DNA of 64,000 nucleotides from Candidatus Methanoplasma termitum (GTDB lineage Archaea; Thermoplasmatota; Thermoplasmata; Methanomassiliicoccales; Methanomethylophilaceae): NCBI RefSeq assembly GCF_000800805.1, contig NZ_CP010070.1, positions 124,001 to 188,000 of the forward strand, read 5' to 3'. Shown piece by piece: positions 48,195 to 57,957 of this stretch (position 1 is its first letter; each line of letters starts with the position of its first letter). The notes under the pieces were generated by a model. It saw only the letters and a program-made list of their open reading frames with translations, ran no database searches and was not told where the DNA came from. The position numbers and the translations under genes were made by a program.

Positions 48195-49193
48195 TCAAAC
48201 CTCTTCCGACTCGACCGCCCTTTCTCTGAAAATGACCCTTACAAGGGAAAGTATCTTCTCGTTAAGTTTATCCATCCCATCCCCGGTCTCGGCAGAGAAA
48301 CTGATATGGTCGTTCTCTCTTTTCAAAATGTCGCTTTTACTTTCAGCAACTATTATCGGTATGCCTGAGAAGTTCTTTTTCACAGAGTCCAGGAGGGAAT
48401 TCTGTTTTTTCATATCATAGCCGCAGGTCTCAGAGGGATCAAGGATGAACACCATTACATCTGTCAGGTATCTCAAGGCAAGAACCGCCTGTTTCTCTAT
48501 GTTGTTCCTATCATCGAATTCGCGGTCCAGGAGCCCGGGCGTATCTATTAATTGGAACACTCTCCAATCGTCCTTCACGTGGCCGATGATTATGCCCTTT
48601 GTGGTGAATGGGTAAGAAGCGATCTGAGGGGTGGCGGAGCTCATCTTTGCGACGAGGCTGCTCTTCCCCACGTTAGGGAAGCCCGCCACCACGACCGTAG
48701 GCACTTTCGGGTCCACCGCCGGTAATTTCCTGAATTTGTTCTTAGCTTCCTGCAGGAAAAGAAGGTCCTTATCGATCCTGTCTATGTAGGAGGACATTCT
48801 CCCGTAGAAGCTGTTCTTGTGACTTTCGATCATTGAGGCATCCTTTGTTCCGCGGATATCTCTCAGTGAATCGTTCTTGAGTTTCTCTATTCTGTTGGCG
48901 GCCCAATTCAGGGCCCCAAGCGATCTTTTGTATTGGTCGATACCGATGATAAGGTCGATGAGTTCTGGAAGGAAATCCTCTCTTTTTTCGATCCTTGGGA
49001 ATTTTTCGATGTATCCGTTGATAGTGGTTGTAACGATATCGGCGGATGCGGTCACTTTGGCAAGAGCTGTCTTTTTCTTTCCATCCAACGCATCCGAGCC
49101 TTTCTTCGAGATCTTTGCGGCTCTTTTGAATGACTTATCCTTTAACTCATCCGCAGAAAGGACGGTCGGTATTTTGAAACTCACTCCGGCCAT
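48195..49193 (-). CDS. Nog1-type Obg-family GTPase
   Basis: Ribosome-associated GTPase of the archaeal/eukaryotic Nog1 group, acting in large-subunit assembly. The N-terminal helical domain is about 155 residues; the G domain follows with G1 AGFPNVGKSSLV, the switch region ending DTPGLLD (G3), and a G4-like AESKSD. I start at ATG 49193 (332 aa): upstream codons to 49394 stay open but overlap the neighbouring gene and are not family-like, and a TAATTATA box about 22 bases ahead fits a leaderless start. Co-transcribed with the DP2 gene. Confidence 0.92.
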   Translation of the reverse strand: MAGVSFKIPTVLSADELKDKSFKRAAKISKKGSDALDGKKKTALAKVTASADIVTTTINGYIEKFPRIEKREDFLPELIDLIIGIDQYKRSLGALNWAANRIEKLKNDSLRDIRGTKDASMIESHKNSFYGRMSSYIDRIDKDLLFLQEAKNKFRKLPAVDPKVPTVVVAGFPNVGKSSLVAKMSSATPQIASYPFTTKGIIIGHVKDDWRVFQLIDTPGLLDREFDDRNNIEKQAVLALRYLTDVMVFILDPSETCGYDMKKQNSLLDSVKKNFSGIPIIVAESKSDILKRENDHISFSAETGDGMDKLNEKILSLVRVIFRERAVESEEV

Positions 49194-49267
49194 AGTGAGG
49201 TTATATGCATCACCTATAATTAACTCATGGATACCCTCCTTTTTTGCTGTGTGGCTATCATTAAATA

Positions 49268-52200
49268 TCACACCGATGTGAAGGTCGCTTTCAGTACCCA
49301 AAGGTCCGATTCCAGCGTCATATCGGGATTTTGTGAAGGCGGTATCAGGACGGTGGGACAATCCATGATCAGCACTCCCGCGGTGACCTTCCACTTGCCG
49401 ATGTCTTTGCCGAACACTCTGCAGAGACCGGAAACATTGGTGTCCACATGTATCCCGAGTTTCACTTCGGGGATCGACTCTATGTTCTTCAGGAAGAACG
49501 GCGCATCTATCCCGAAATATAACGTCACGCCGAGGTACAGGTTATCTGTCAGAACCTCTACCGGCTTCAGTCCGTACGGGTTCTCTATGTGCAGGAGCAG
49601 TGATTCTATTTCCCCCACAAGACATTTCAGTCCCTCCTCGATGAGTCCGGAATCAATGAAAAGCTCAATGCACACACCCCCGCAAATCGTCGACGTGTCA
49701 TCCGCTATCTCCAACGACACAAAGATCGATGCTTCGATGAGACATCCGGCCAACATCTCGATTGCAGTATCGATCGCATCCATGATCGCGACCTTGAAGA
49801 ACTCGGTAAGGTCATCGACGTTCTTCAGTGATTTCATCTTTGTCAGCGTCTTTACCGCAGAATCCTTCAATATCTTGATGAGCTGCACTTTAATCATCTC
49901 TCCGCCCAACACTCCGCCGCAGTTCCCGGTGCCCGGCGTACCCTCGGAAAAAGACCAGTCCATGGCAGCGTCGGCCGACCTCTGCCAAGTACGGCCATCG
50001 TTGTAAGAATCGCTCTTCACAGGGGTCATGTCGACCTCTTCACCGTTCGGCGAGACAAGGGTCACGTATTCTTTTGAGTTATTGAGGAAAGATCCCGGCA
50101 GGTAGACAACCTCTCTCTGCCCGGGCATAAGGCTCAGACCGGTTATATTGTATACTTTGGTGACGGGGTTGGAACCAGCACGAATCGTATACCCTTCAAG
50201 ATCCACTCTCGAACTTGTCGCATTCAGCAATTCCACCCATTCGTTGCCTTTATCATCACCGGACGGATTCAACTCGAACTCGTTGATCAGCATCCCGAAT
50301 TTGAATGGGATGTTGTACTTCAGATCTATTCCCGCATCTATCTCCGCTTTTAGCCCGGGGATGGGCAGCGGAATGTTCGATAGTATGGCACCGAGCCCCG
50401 GCACATCAGAGAGACAGAAATCTGTATGTTGGTATTGTACCAGATCCGGCAGGATCACATCGAATTGAATGCCCCTTACATGTCCGCTTATACTTATCAT
50501 GTGCGGCGTCGACTTCATCAGCGGGTCGAAATAAGCATAAACGTCCCAACTTCCGCCGGTTATTCTGGCATCTCCCGTCAGGATCAGCTGTTTGGTGGAG
50601 CCGGAACCTTTTTGTTTGATGTTAAGCGAACAAGAGACCTTGAGATGGAATATCTCTCCGCTCAGAACTATCGTCAACAGATCCTTTGTGTTGTTCGCAA
50701 GGGTAGACAGTTTCGTTGTGAATGTCAGGGTCCATCCCATAAAAGTGAATCCGACGGTCTGTTTGGTCAGATCTATTCCGACGATCCATTGGACATTCTC
50801 GATCGCCTTTTCAAGTACGATCGTGAACACCTTGTCTATAGTATTCTCGATGAAGTCGGCCAACGCTTTCAGCGAAGCCATCAGGATACGGTACACCTTT
50901 TCGACCACCGCGGAAACATACTTCATAATATCCGTGATCGCTGAGCTCAAGATCGACAACACGTCCATGACCATCGACATTGCCTTGCGAAGGGGCTCCA
51001 GCAGCGGCGACAGCAGCTTAATCAGAGCATTCCAGACGTCCGACAGAAGCGTGTTGCTTGCTTTGTAGTCCTTCACGCCGGCAAGCTCCCATCCGCTTGC
51101 CGCCACTATCTTCAACTCCATGTTGATCGAGGATGTTCCCTTGCAGACAGAGTCCGATATACCCATCGTTGTTTCCAATGAGCCGGAGCTTGTTACTGTA
51201 TACTGAAGATCATCTTCTATGATCACCGAGAAGGCGGTCGCGTAAGATGCGCCGGTGTTCTCATTGAAACCGACATAGTGGATGCAGTCTGAAAGATTCT
51301 CGTTCGGCCCTTTGACCTGTATCTTCGGTGACGATGTCGAGGAAACCGAAAGCCTCTCGACAGAGGTGTTACCGTCGGAATCGACCAATCTGAAACTGTC
51401 TGACCCCGGGAGTTCGACCTGTCCGCTGTACGCGTTGATATTCGTATTCTCTATGGCCTCGGCACATAGTGTTTTGATCCTCTCCGGAACATTCGTCGCA
51501 AAATCCATGAAAAGGACGCCGGCCCCGAATATCCCGGTGCAGATCTTCTTGATCGTTCCGGATTTTCCTGCTGGTATATCGGTAAGCGGTCTCAGCCCAT
51601 CCAGACAGCTGCTCACTTCATTTTCGTACTGAGTAATTTTATTTTTGATCTCGATCCCGTTGAAGACCGTGTCGGTGGCGCTGTCGAGCTCTTCCGCGCT
51701 CACCTCTATATCATTTGCTGAGAAATATGCGGCCAAAGAAGATCTTATTGATGCCTTTACATTATCTTTGAATGCGCATACGCCGTAGATATCATCACTG
51801 TTATCAGATATTGCGTTGTATATTTCTGAATAAAATGGATCGGAAATGGTCTGATCGTTGATCGCGCTGGTCATTATTCTCTCGATCTGAGAGTCTCCTC
51901 CGTCCAGGGCGGCCGCAACCGCTTTGTAAACGGATTCCATGAACGACTCGTCGTCATCCGGATCGACAGGGATGCATATGGTTCCGAGTGCTTTTGAGCT
52001 CCCGATGCTCACCGCAGCGGAGTTGATTATACTTCTGATCCACTCCCTTATTTCGTTCGTACCTTCCCGGTAATGCTTTTTGAAGTTCGATATGTCGTTA
52101 TGGGAGAACATATCGACCATTGGGTAATCGGCGCTGATAGTCATTGACGGAACAGAAATGTTTCTTCCGCCCAAGTTAACATTGATATCGGATATCCTTA

Positions 52201-53314
52201 TCGATGTCGTTTTTCCGCTGAAGAGGTACCTATAGTGATCGATATCCAATCCGTTGTCCCTCATCACTTGTTCGATGTAAGGCGCAGCGGAGAATTCGTT
52301 CTTTCCGCTGAAAAATCCCCTCAGAGAATCGAAAGCGTTCTTCAGGGTATCAAGTACGGAATCGGTAACGTTTATGACGAGGTTACCGTACAGGTAGTCG
52401 AACCATTTAAGTGCCAGGTCGTCCGCGATTGATATCAGTGCCTGAGAGTATACCGCAGAAAGATCGATTGTGATCTTCCCCTCATCAGGTATCATCCAGT
52501 CCGCCAGATCTATCTTTTCCATATCTGTGGTCAGGCCATTAGAGGCGAAGCGGAAAACAAGCACATTCAGGACATCAAGCGAGCTTTTGTATGCAGACCG
52601 GACATCTTCGGCCGTTATGATCGACATGGTGCCCATGCTACCGTATTCCGACATTGCTCCATACCCGTTCAGCACTCTGTACTGAGCAAGAGCGGTCAGT
52701 TGCTGGGTCATCATCTGAGACAGTGCGGAACCGTCGCTTGAGGTCATAAGCTCGAACAGCGATCCCTGCTCTGCGACAAGAGGCAGAGCGCAGGTCCCGT
52801 CAGTTGATATTTCGGTCGTCCTCATAACTGTCCCGGAACCGGAGATGAAGTCTGCGGTGTAGTGTCCGGTAGCTTTGAGGTAGGTTGGCATATAGCCATC
52901 GGTAAAGGCGTCTGATGTTGTCATTTTTAGAGACTCGGCCTCCAGCACAAAGTCGAAATCCTTTATGCTGATGGACACGCCCTTATCAGCACATGGAAAA
53001 TTGGATGTCATCCATTCCTTTGAATCCTTTTCGAAGATCTCTGCACGCTCGTCAAGCGAACCGCCTTCCGGGTCTGTGCTTATCTGGAAGATCAGCTCCC
53101 CCAGGCCTCTTTCGATCTTTGTTTCGGTCCTTTCGATCGCACTATCCAACGTTCCGAGCTCTGTGACGATGTTATCAGCAGTCTCTTTGATATCTTTCGA
53201 TTGTGAGATCATCACTCCGAACGCGGATGCAAGGATGAGTATCACCACTGCGATCGCAACGAAGGGCATACCGCCGTCCCTTGACCTTTTTATGTTCTTT
53301 ATTCTGCTTTTCAT
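49268..53314 (-). CDS. Giant surface protein with N-terminal anchor and lamin-tail domain
   Basis: 1348 residues. The N-terminus (MKSRIKNIKRSRDGG, then about 20 hydrophobic residues PFVAIAVVILILASAFGVM) looks like the signal/anchor of archaeal pilin-like or Tad-associated surface proteins. The next 950 residues are alternating beta regions and long amphipathic helices I do not recognise. At about 1007-1130 is a lamin-tail domain (INEFELNPSGDDKGNEWVEL, VDLEGYTI, GNC at its end), usually found in extracellular bacterial and archaeal proteins. The C-terminal 215 residues have several Cys. It was probably exported; role unknown. It ends 74 bases before the nog1 start. Confidence 0.78.
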   Translation of the reverse strand: MKSRIKNIKRSRDGGMPFVAIAVVILILASAFGVMISQSKDIKETADNIVTELGTLDSAIERTETKIERGLGELIFQISTDPEGGSLDERAEIFEKDSKEWMTSNFPCADKGVSISIKDFDFVLEAESLKMTTSDAFTDGYMPTYLKATGHYTADFISGSGTVMRTTEISTDGTCALPLVAEQGSLFELMTSSDGSALSQMMTQQLTALAQYRVLNGYGAMSEYGSMGTMSIITAEDVRSAYKSSLDVLNVLVFRFASNGLTTDMEKIDLADWMIPDEGKITIDLSAVYSQALISIADDLALKWFDYLYGNLVINVTDSVLDTLKNAFDSLRGFFSGKNEFSAAPYIEQVMRDNGLDIDHYRYLFSGKTTSIRISDINVNLGGRNISVPSMTISADYPMVDMFSHNDISNFKKHYREGTNEIREWIRSIINSAAVSIGSSKALGTICIPVDPDDDESFMESVYKAVAAALDGGDSQIERIMTSAINDQTISDPFYSEIYNAISDNSDDIYGVCAFKDNVKASIRSSLAAYFSANDIEVSAEELDSATDTVFNGIEIKNKITQYENEVSSCLDGLRPLTDIPAGKSGTIKKICTGIFGAGVLFMDFATNVPERIKTLCAEAIENTNINAYSGQVELPGSDSFRLVDSDGNTSVERLSVSSTSSPKIQVKGPNENLSDCIHYVGFNENTGASYATAFSVIIEDDLQYTVTSSGSLETTMGISDSVCKGTSSINMELKIVAASGWELAGVKDYKASNTLLSDVWNALIKLLSPLLEPLRKAMSMVMDVLSILSSAITDIMKYVSAVVEKVYRILMASLKALADFIENTIDKVFTIVLEKAIENVQWIVGIDLTKQTVGFTFMGWTLTFTTKLSTLANNTKDLLTIVLSGEIFHLKVSCSLNIKQKGSGSTKQLILTGDARITGGSWDVYAYFDPLMKSTPHMISISGHVRGIQFDVILPDLVQYQHTDFCLSDVPGLGAILSNIPLPIPGLKAEIDAGIDLKYNIPFKFGMLINEFELNPSGDDKGNEWVELLNATSSRVDLEGYTIRAGSNPVTKVYNITGLSLMPGQREVVYLPGSFLNNSKEYVTLVSPNGEEVDMTPVKSDSYNDGRTWQRSADAAMDWSFSEGTPGTGNCGGVLGGEMIKVQLIKILKDSAVKTLTKMKSLKNVDDLTEFFKVAIMDAIDTAIEMLAGCLIEASIFVSLEIADDTSTICGGVCIELFIDSGLIEEGLKCLVGEIESLLLHIENPYGLKPVEVLTDNLYLGVTLYFGIDAPFFLKNIESIPEVKLGIHVDTNVSGLCRVFGKDIGKWKVTAGVLIMDCPTVLIPPSQNPDMTLESDLWVLKATFTSV

Positions 53315-53455
53315 GTTTGATCGGAACTATCACGACGGTTCCCCAGATAAAGGGGGGATGCTACAGTTATACTACGTTTCCATTTTTAGGGGGCTGCCAT
53401 ATGCGCGCGGGAAACAGGTATTATAAATTCTGAGTGTATCTCAGGCATTGGTACA

Positions 53456-55078
53456 ATGACTTCAACAATGCAGAATTATGCAGTAAAGAAGGGGCTTCCG
53501 AAACAGACGCGTTCCGTCTGTCCGGAATGTGGGAAGATCCTTGACGCGACTTTGTACGACAAAGGCGGCAAGGTTTTTATGGACAAGACCTGTCCGGAGC
53601 ACGGGAAATTCTGTGATGTTTACTGGTCCGATACCGAACTTTTCCTCAGAGCGGAAGAGTTTGCGCATGACGGTATCGGACTGCGAAACCCAATGGACAA
53701 GAACCTCAAAGAAGGCGAAAACGTCCATGTGTTCGTTGACGGGGAAAGGGTGGATATGCTTACATGTTCAGCTCTTGCCAACATCGACCTCACAAACAGA
53801 TGCAACATGAACTGCCCAATTTGTTTTGCGAACGCAAATCAACAGGGTTACATCTATGAACCGGATTATGAGACGCTGACCAAAATGCTGGATGCGCTTA
53901 GGGCGGAAGAACCTATAAAATGCACAGCCGTACAGTTCTCGGGCGGAGAGCCGACCATACACCCCGATTTTGTAAAGATAATAAAGGCTGCAAAAGACAA
54001 AAAGTTCGCTCAGGTGCAGGTCGCAACGAACGGAATAACCTTTGCAAGACGCTACGACATCCTAAAAGATGCGTCAGCTGCCGGACTCAACTCGATATAT
54101 TTGTCGTTCGACGGTCTGACCGATGACATCTATCTTCAGGCAAGGGACAGGAAAATGTTCCAGGTCAAAATTGATGTCATCACAAACTGCAGGAAACTGA
54201 AGGAAGAGACCGGTGTGTGCCCCTCGATAGTACTTGTTCCGACAGTGGTAAGAGGAATGAACGACGACCAAATAGGGGACATGGTGAAGTTCGCTTTCGA
54301 TAATGCGGACATTGTCCGCGGAATAAACTTCCAGCCGGTCGCATTCACAGGAAGGATGACAAGAGAAGAGCTGGAAAAAGGAAGATTCACTCTCCCAGAT
54401 CTCATAGAGGCTTTCGGTGAACAGACCGGATATACCACCAAGGACGATTGGTACCCCGTGCCTGTCGTGGCGCCGATATCCGATTTTGCATCAATAATCC
54501 TGAATGAGAATAAAGTAACATTCACAACGCACCCCCACTGCGGCGTGGCGACATATGTATTCATGGATGAGAACGGAAAGGTTACACCTTTCCCGAGGTT
54601 CATCAACGTGAAAGAGTTCACAAAAGGTCTCGAAGAGATAGCCGCAAAGGCGGAAAAAGCCACGTTCAAGAAGTTATATGCACTGAAACTGCTGAAACTT
54701 TTGGACAGAAGCATAATCGAGGAGAACCTTCCCGGAGGAATGAACAAGAAGCAATTCAAGAAGATGATGGCCAGCGTGATGAGCAAGAGGTCTAAGACCG
54801 CACTTGCGGCATTCTCTTGGAAAGTGATGTTCTTCGGCGGTATGCATTTCCAGGATTCGCATAACTATGATGTAGAAAGGGTGAGGCGCTGCGGTGTCCA
54901 CTACGTAACGCCCGACTGTCAGGTGATCCCATTCTGTGCCTACAACGGAGGTCCGGAATATCGCAACGAGATTGAGAAGAAATTCTCGGTGCCGCTTGCG
55001 GAATGGAAAGAAAAGAACAAGAAGGAGGCCGCTGAACTCGAAGCGGCAATGGTGGTCCCGGATGACCAAAAAGCATGA
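53456..55078 (+). CDS. tes: Radical SAM protein, likely tetraether lipid synthase (Tes-like)
   Basis: 540-residue radical SAM enzyme with cluster motif CNMNCPIC (Cys116, Cys120, Cys123), preceded by an N-terminal zinc-ribbon-like region (CPEC at 22-25, CPEHG at 46-50). Further cysteines near the C-terminus (CGVHYVTPDCQVIPFC) could hold an auxiliary cluster. This layout fits the COG1964 group that includes Tes, which joins two archaeol tails head to head to make GDGT lipids. The following ferredoxin and geranylgeranyl reductase support a lipid role. A TTATAAAT box 27 bases before the ATG suggests a leaderless transcript. Confidence 0.8.
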   Translation: MTSTMQNYAVKKGLPKQTRSVCPECGKILDATLYDKGGKVFMDKTCPEHGKFCDVYWSDTELFLRAEEFAHDGIGLRNPMDKNLKEGENVHVFVDGERVDMLTCSALANIDLTNRCNMNCPICFANANQQGYIYEPDYETLTKMLDALRAEEPIKCTAVQFSGGEPTIHPDFVKIIKAAKDKKFAQVQVATNGITFARRYDILKDASAAGLNSIYLSFDGLTDDIYLQARDRKMFQVKIDVITNCRKLKEETGVCPSIVLVPTVVRGMNDDQIGDMVKFAFDNADIVRGINFQPVAFTGRMTREELEKGRFTLPDLIEAFGEQTGYTTKDDWYPVPVVAPISDFASIILNENKVTFTTHPHCGVATYVFMDENGKVTPFPRFINVKEFTKGLEEIAAKAEKATFKKLYALKLLKLLDRSIIEENLPGGMNKKQFKKMMASVMSKRSKTALAAFSWKVMFFGGMHFQDSHNYDVERVRRCGVHYVTPDCQVIPFCAYNGGPEYRNEIEKKFSVPLAEWKEKNKKEAAELEAAMVVPDDQKA

Positions 55079-55093
55079 CCCAGGTGAGGCCAA

Positions 55094-55267
55094 ATGATAG
55101 TAGATGAAGACAAGTGTTTGCATTGCGGAGGATGTGTCGGTTCGTGTCCGGCCAATGCGATATTCCTTAACGATTTTGTTTTGGAATTCAACAACAGATG
55201 TACAAGATGCGGAAGGTGCGTTAAGCTTTGCCCCGTCCACGCATTGTCGATGGAGGGAAAGAAATGA
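55094..55267 (+). CDS. 2[4Fe-4S] ferredoxin
   Basis: 57-residue protein with two complete motifs, CLHCGGCVGSCP (starting Cys8) and CTRCGRCVKLCP, the classical eight-cysteine ferredoxin. It starts 15 bases after the Tes-like gene, and its stop overlaps the geranylgeranyl reductase start by 4 bases (ATGA). Tight coupling on both sides suggests it is the dedicated electron carrier for lipid hydrogenation and perhaps for the radical SAM step (inference). Confidence 0.95.
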   Translation: MIVDEDKCLHCGGCVGSCPANAIFLNDFVLEFNNRCTRCGRCVKLCPVHALSMEGKK

Positions 55268-56454
55268 AGATCTACAGATGCGACGTGGTTGTCGTCGGGG
55301 GAGGCCCCGGCGGAAGCATGGCTGCAAAGTTCTGTGCACAGGGCGGTCTCGATACGATCATGATCGAAAAGAAGGCCGAGATAGGGGCACCGCTGAGATG
55401 TGCCGAAGGCGTGTCCAAAAAATGGCTGGAAGAGGTAGGTATCGAACCGGACCCAACATGGATATGCGCAGACATGGTCGGTGCTGTGATAAGGTCGCCC
55501 AGCGGATACGAGTTCAAACTTGACGAGAGCCAAGCGGGTTCCGAGGTCGGTTATGTGCTGGAAAGGCACCTCTTCGACAAAGCACTCGCAAGGGACGCCG
55601 TTGCTGCCGGTGCGAGGATAATGATGCGCACGTCTTGCACTGATGTGATAAAAGAGAACGGAAAGCTCATCGGGATAAAATGTAAGAGCATGGGAGAGAA
55701 GATAGAGATACACGCCAAAGCCATAGTTGCGGCAGACGGATTCGAATCCCAAGTAGGCAGATGGGCCGGGATCGAAACGAAACTGGATCTCAACGATATC
55801 TGCTCATGCCTGCAGTACAGAATGGTCAATGCAGATATCGATCCGGAATACTGTGAGTTCGACATAGGAATGAAGATAGCTCCAGGCGGATACCTTTGGA
55901 TATTCCCCAAGGGAAACGGTGTCGCCAATGTCGGTATCGGGGTCATGGGGAAATTGTGCAAGAATGCAGATGCAAAGAAGTATCTGGACAAATTCATCGC
56001 GGAGGATCCGAGATTCAAGAACAGTCAGGCGGTAGAGGTAGTGGCAGGCATGGTCTCTACCTGTCCCGGACTCGACTGTGCCGTTGCAGATAATATAATA
56101 CTTGTGGGCGATGCGGCGAGGATAATCGACCCAATAACCGGCGGCGGGATCTGCCATGCGTGCAGAACAGGAATGTATGCCGGTCAGGTCCTGACGGAAT
56201 GCGCAAAGACCGGGGATTTCTCCAAGAAAGCGCTGATGCCATACGAGAAGATGTGGCGCGATAGGATGGAGGATAAACTCTACAGGAACTGGATGGCTAA
56301 GGAAAGGCTTGCAGAGCTTGATGACGACACCATCGATGAGCTTGTAAAGCTGATCTCCGGATCGGATATCAAAGAGGTCAATGTCTACAATCTTCTGAAA
56401 GTAATAAAAGAGAGATTCCCTAAGGTCGTCGAAGGTTTCGAAGATCTAATTTAA
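55264..56454 (+). CDS. Geranylgeranyl reductase family flavoprotein
   Basis: Saturates isoprenoid chains of archaeal membrane lipids. 396 residues: FAD-binding VVVGGGPGGSMAA at about 9-21, the family motif GAPLRCAEGVS (about 43-53), and the second FAD motif VGDAARIIDPITGGGICHA (about 280-298). The ATG at 55264 overlaps the ferredoxin stop; the frame is open further upstream to 55228, but that would overlap the ferredoxin gene. It is convergent with the mevalonate kinase operon, so both ends of isoprenoid lipid synthesis meet here. Confidence 0.94.
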   Translation: MKIYRCDVVVVGGGPGGSMAAKFCAQGGLDTIMIEKKAEIGAPLRCAEGVSKKWLEEVGIEPDPTWICADMVGAVIRSPSGYEFKLDESQAGSEVGYVLERHLFDKALARDAVAAGARIMMRTSCTDVIKENGKLIGIKCKSMGEKIEIHAKAIVAADGFESQVGRWAGIETKLDLNDICSCLQYRMVNADIDPEYCEFDIGMKIAPGGYLWIFPKGNGVANVGIGVMGKLCKNADAKKYLDKFIAEDPRFKNSQAVEVVAGMVSTCPGLDCAVADNIILVGDAARIIDPITGGGICHACRTGMYAGQVLTECAKTGDFSKKALMPYEKMWRDRMEDKLYRNWMAKERLAELDDDTIDELVKLISGSDIKEVNVYNLLKVIKERFPKVVEGFEDLI

Positions 56455-56478
56455 AAACGTGGCGCAAGCCACTTATTT

Positions 56479-57429
56479 TCACTTTTGCTCACTTTTTTCA
56501 GATGTGCGGACTCCTTCGACACCGGTTTTCACAATAAATGGAGCTCCGCCGCGGGAAGAAATAGCCTCGCACACTTTATCCGGTTGATCGGTGAGTGCGA
56601 CCATGCATCCTCCGCCGCCTGCGCCGGTCAGCTTTGCACCGTATGCGTATGGTAGCGATGCATTTACAAGTTTGTTCAATTCATCTGAAGATACTCCGAG
56701 GATAGAGAGGAGCTTATGATTCTTTGTCATGAGTTTCCCGAGATTGACAACATCATTCGAGCGTATGCACTTCAGTCCTTCGACAGTTATCCCGCTTATC
56801 TCTTCGATAATATCGGAGGCGAAACGGTTGCTGTCCTTGTATTTTCTTACCTTCTCTACCAAAGGTCCGGTGGCCGCTCTGATGCCGGTACATCCGATCA
56901 CAAATGTCATCTTCGGAACATCGATCCTTGATACGTTCCAGGCATGTTCATTCTTACTGATGTTCCAGAGTATGTCCTCTTTTTCTTTTGACATGTTCAA
57001 AGCTATGCCGTAGCCGTGTGCGGATGCGGAAGTGTCCATCGGGCTCCCCCTGCCTTGGCTGAAATATTCGGCTTCGAAAGCCTCTTTTGCTATATCTGCC
57101 ACGTTCAGCGATCTATTGTTCAATGCGCGCATTGCTGCGGAGAAAGCCACAGAAAGTGCGGCAGACGAACCCAACCCAGAACCTGTGGGGATCCTGCTGT
57201 CCATATTCACCGACACAGGCATCATGTCGTAATTCCCTAAGATATATCTCAAATGAGGATTCTGCCGGATGTCCGCCGCCTCATTGTTGATCATGAACTC
57301 GTTGCTTTTCTTCACACTCATGTAAAATCTTCGGTCGATCGCGATCGCTATGGCAGGTTTGCCGTATACAACCGCATGTTCTCCGAGGATGACGAACTTT
57401 CCCGGAGCGGAAGCGAAGGCCTCGTTCAT
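56479..57429 (-). CDS. mvk: Mevalonate kinase
   Basis: GHMP kinase that phosphorylates mevalonate, the entry to archaeal isoprenoid synthesis. 316 residues with GKFVILGEHAVVYG at about 10-23, the ATP loop IPTGSGLGSSAA at about 84-95, and the C-terminal LTGAGGGGCMVAL. The start overlaps the stop of the unknown gene upstream by 4 bases (ATGA), so it is the last gene of an operon with the aminotransferase. Confidence 0.95.
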   Translation of the reverse strand: MNEAFASAPGKFVILGEHAVVYGKPAIAIAIDRRFYMSVKKSNEFMINNEAADIRQNPHLRYILGNYDMMPVSVNMDSRIPTGSGLGSSAALSVAFSAAMRALNNRSLNVADIAKEAFEAEYFSQGRGSPMDTSASAHGYGIALNMSKEKEDILWNISKNEHAWNVSRIDVPKMTFVIGCTGIRAATGPLVEKVRKYKDSNRFASDIIEEISGITVEGLKCIRSNDVVNLGKLMTKNHKLLSILGVSSDELNKLVNASLPYAYGAKLTGAGGGGCMVALTDQPDKVCEAISSRGGAPFIVKTGVEGVRTSEKSEQK

Positions 57430-57956
57430 TCTGTCAGACCGTATTTGTTGAGCATTTCTTTAATTGCATCGTTCGGGGTCCTCTTCCCAAGCAATGGTTG
57501 GGGGATGTCCCACCATCCCTCTTCGAATGCCTCGAGTTCCATCTCGTACATCTCTTTGCTGGGGAAGTCCTCTTCTTTTACACCAAGGAGAGCTTTTCTG
57601 TGTTCTTTGATGATGTCTACCTTGAATTTCTTATTTGTAAGCATGAGCCCGAGGTAACTGTCGAAGCAGAACGAGATCTCCAGTCCGAGTTCTTCCGGGG
57701 CAGAGTCACTTATCATATCCAGCACGCCGTTCGCGGTCATACTGAAGATCATTTTGCGTTTAGCGTCCTCTGGGAGCCCCTCGATGCTGTCTATCTCTTT
57801 GATCATAGCTTCGTACCAAAGATCGGCCATTGCGGACACTCTGCGGGGGTTCTTCTCGTACAGTTGAAGATGCAGGTATTCTTCTTCAGACGGCCCCTCT
57901 TCATTCAGACCGAAAAGGTCTGCATTCTTATCATCCAATATAATTCTCTCCGCCAT
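57426..57956 (-). CDS. Unknown acidic protein between aminotransferase and mvk
   Basis: 176-residue soluble, acidic and mostly helical protein; no family recognised. It contains long helices rich in Glu, Leu and Met, and a Trp-rich EEGWWDIPQPLLGKR segment near the C-terminus that looks like a binding motif. The ATG at 57956 follows directly on the stop of the aminotransferase gene; the earlier in-frame ATGs lie inside that gene. Tight coupling to both neighbours suggests a shared pathway, but nothing visible says which. Confidence 0.7.
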   Translation of the reverse strand: MAERIILDDKNADLFGLNEEGPSEEEYLHLQLYEKNPRRVSAMADLWYEAMIKEIDSIEGLPEDAKRKMIFSMTANGVLDMISDSAPEELGLEISFCFDSYLGLMLTNKKFKVDIIKEHRKALLGVKEEDFPSKEMYEMELEAFEEGWWDIPQPLLGKRTPNDAIKEMLNKYGLTE

Positions 57957-57957
57957 C

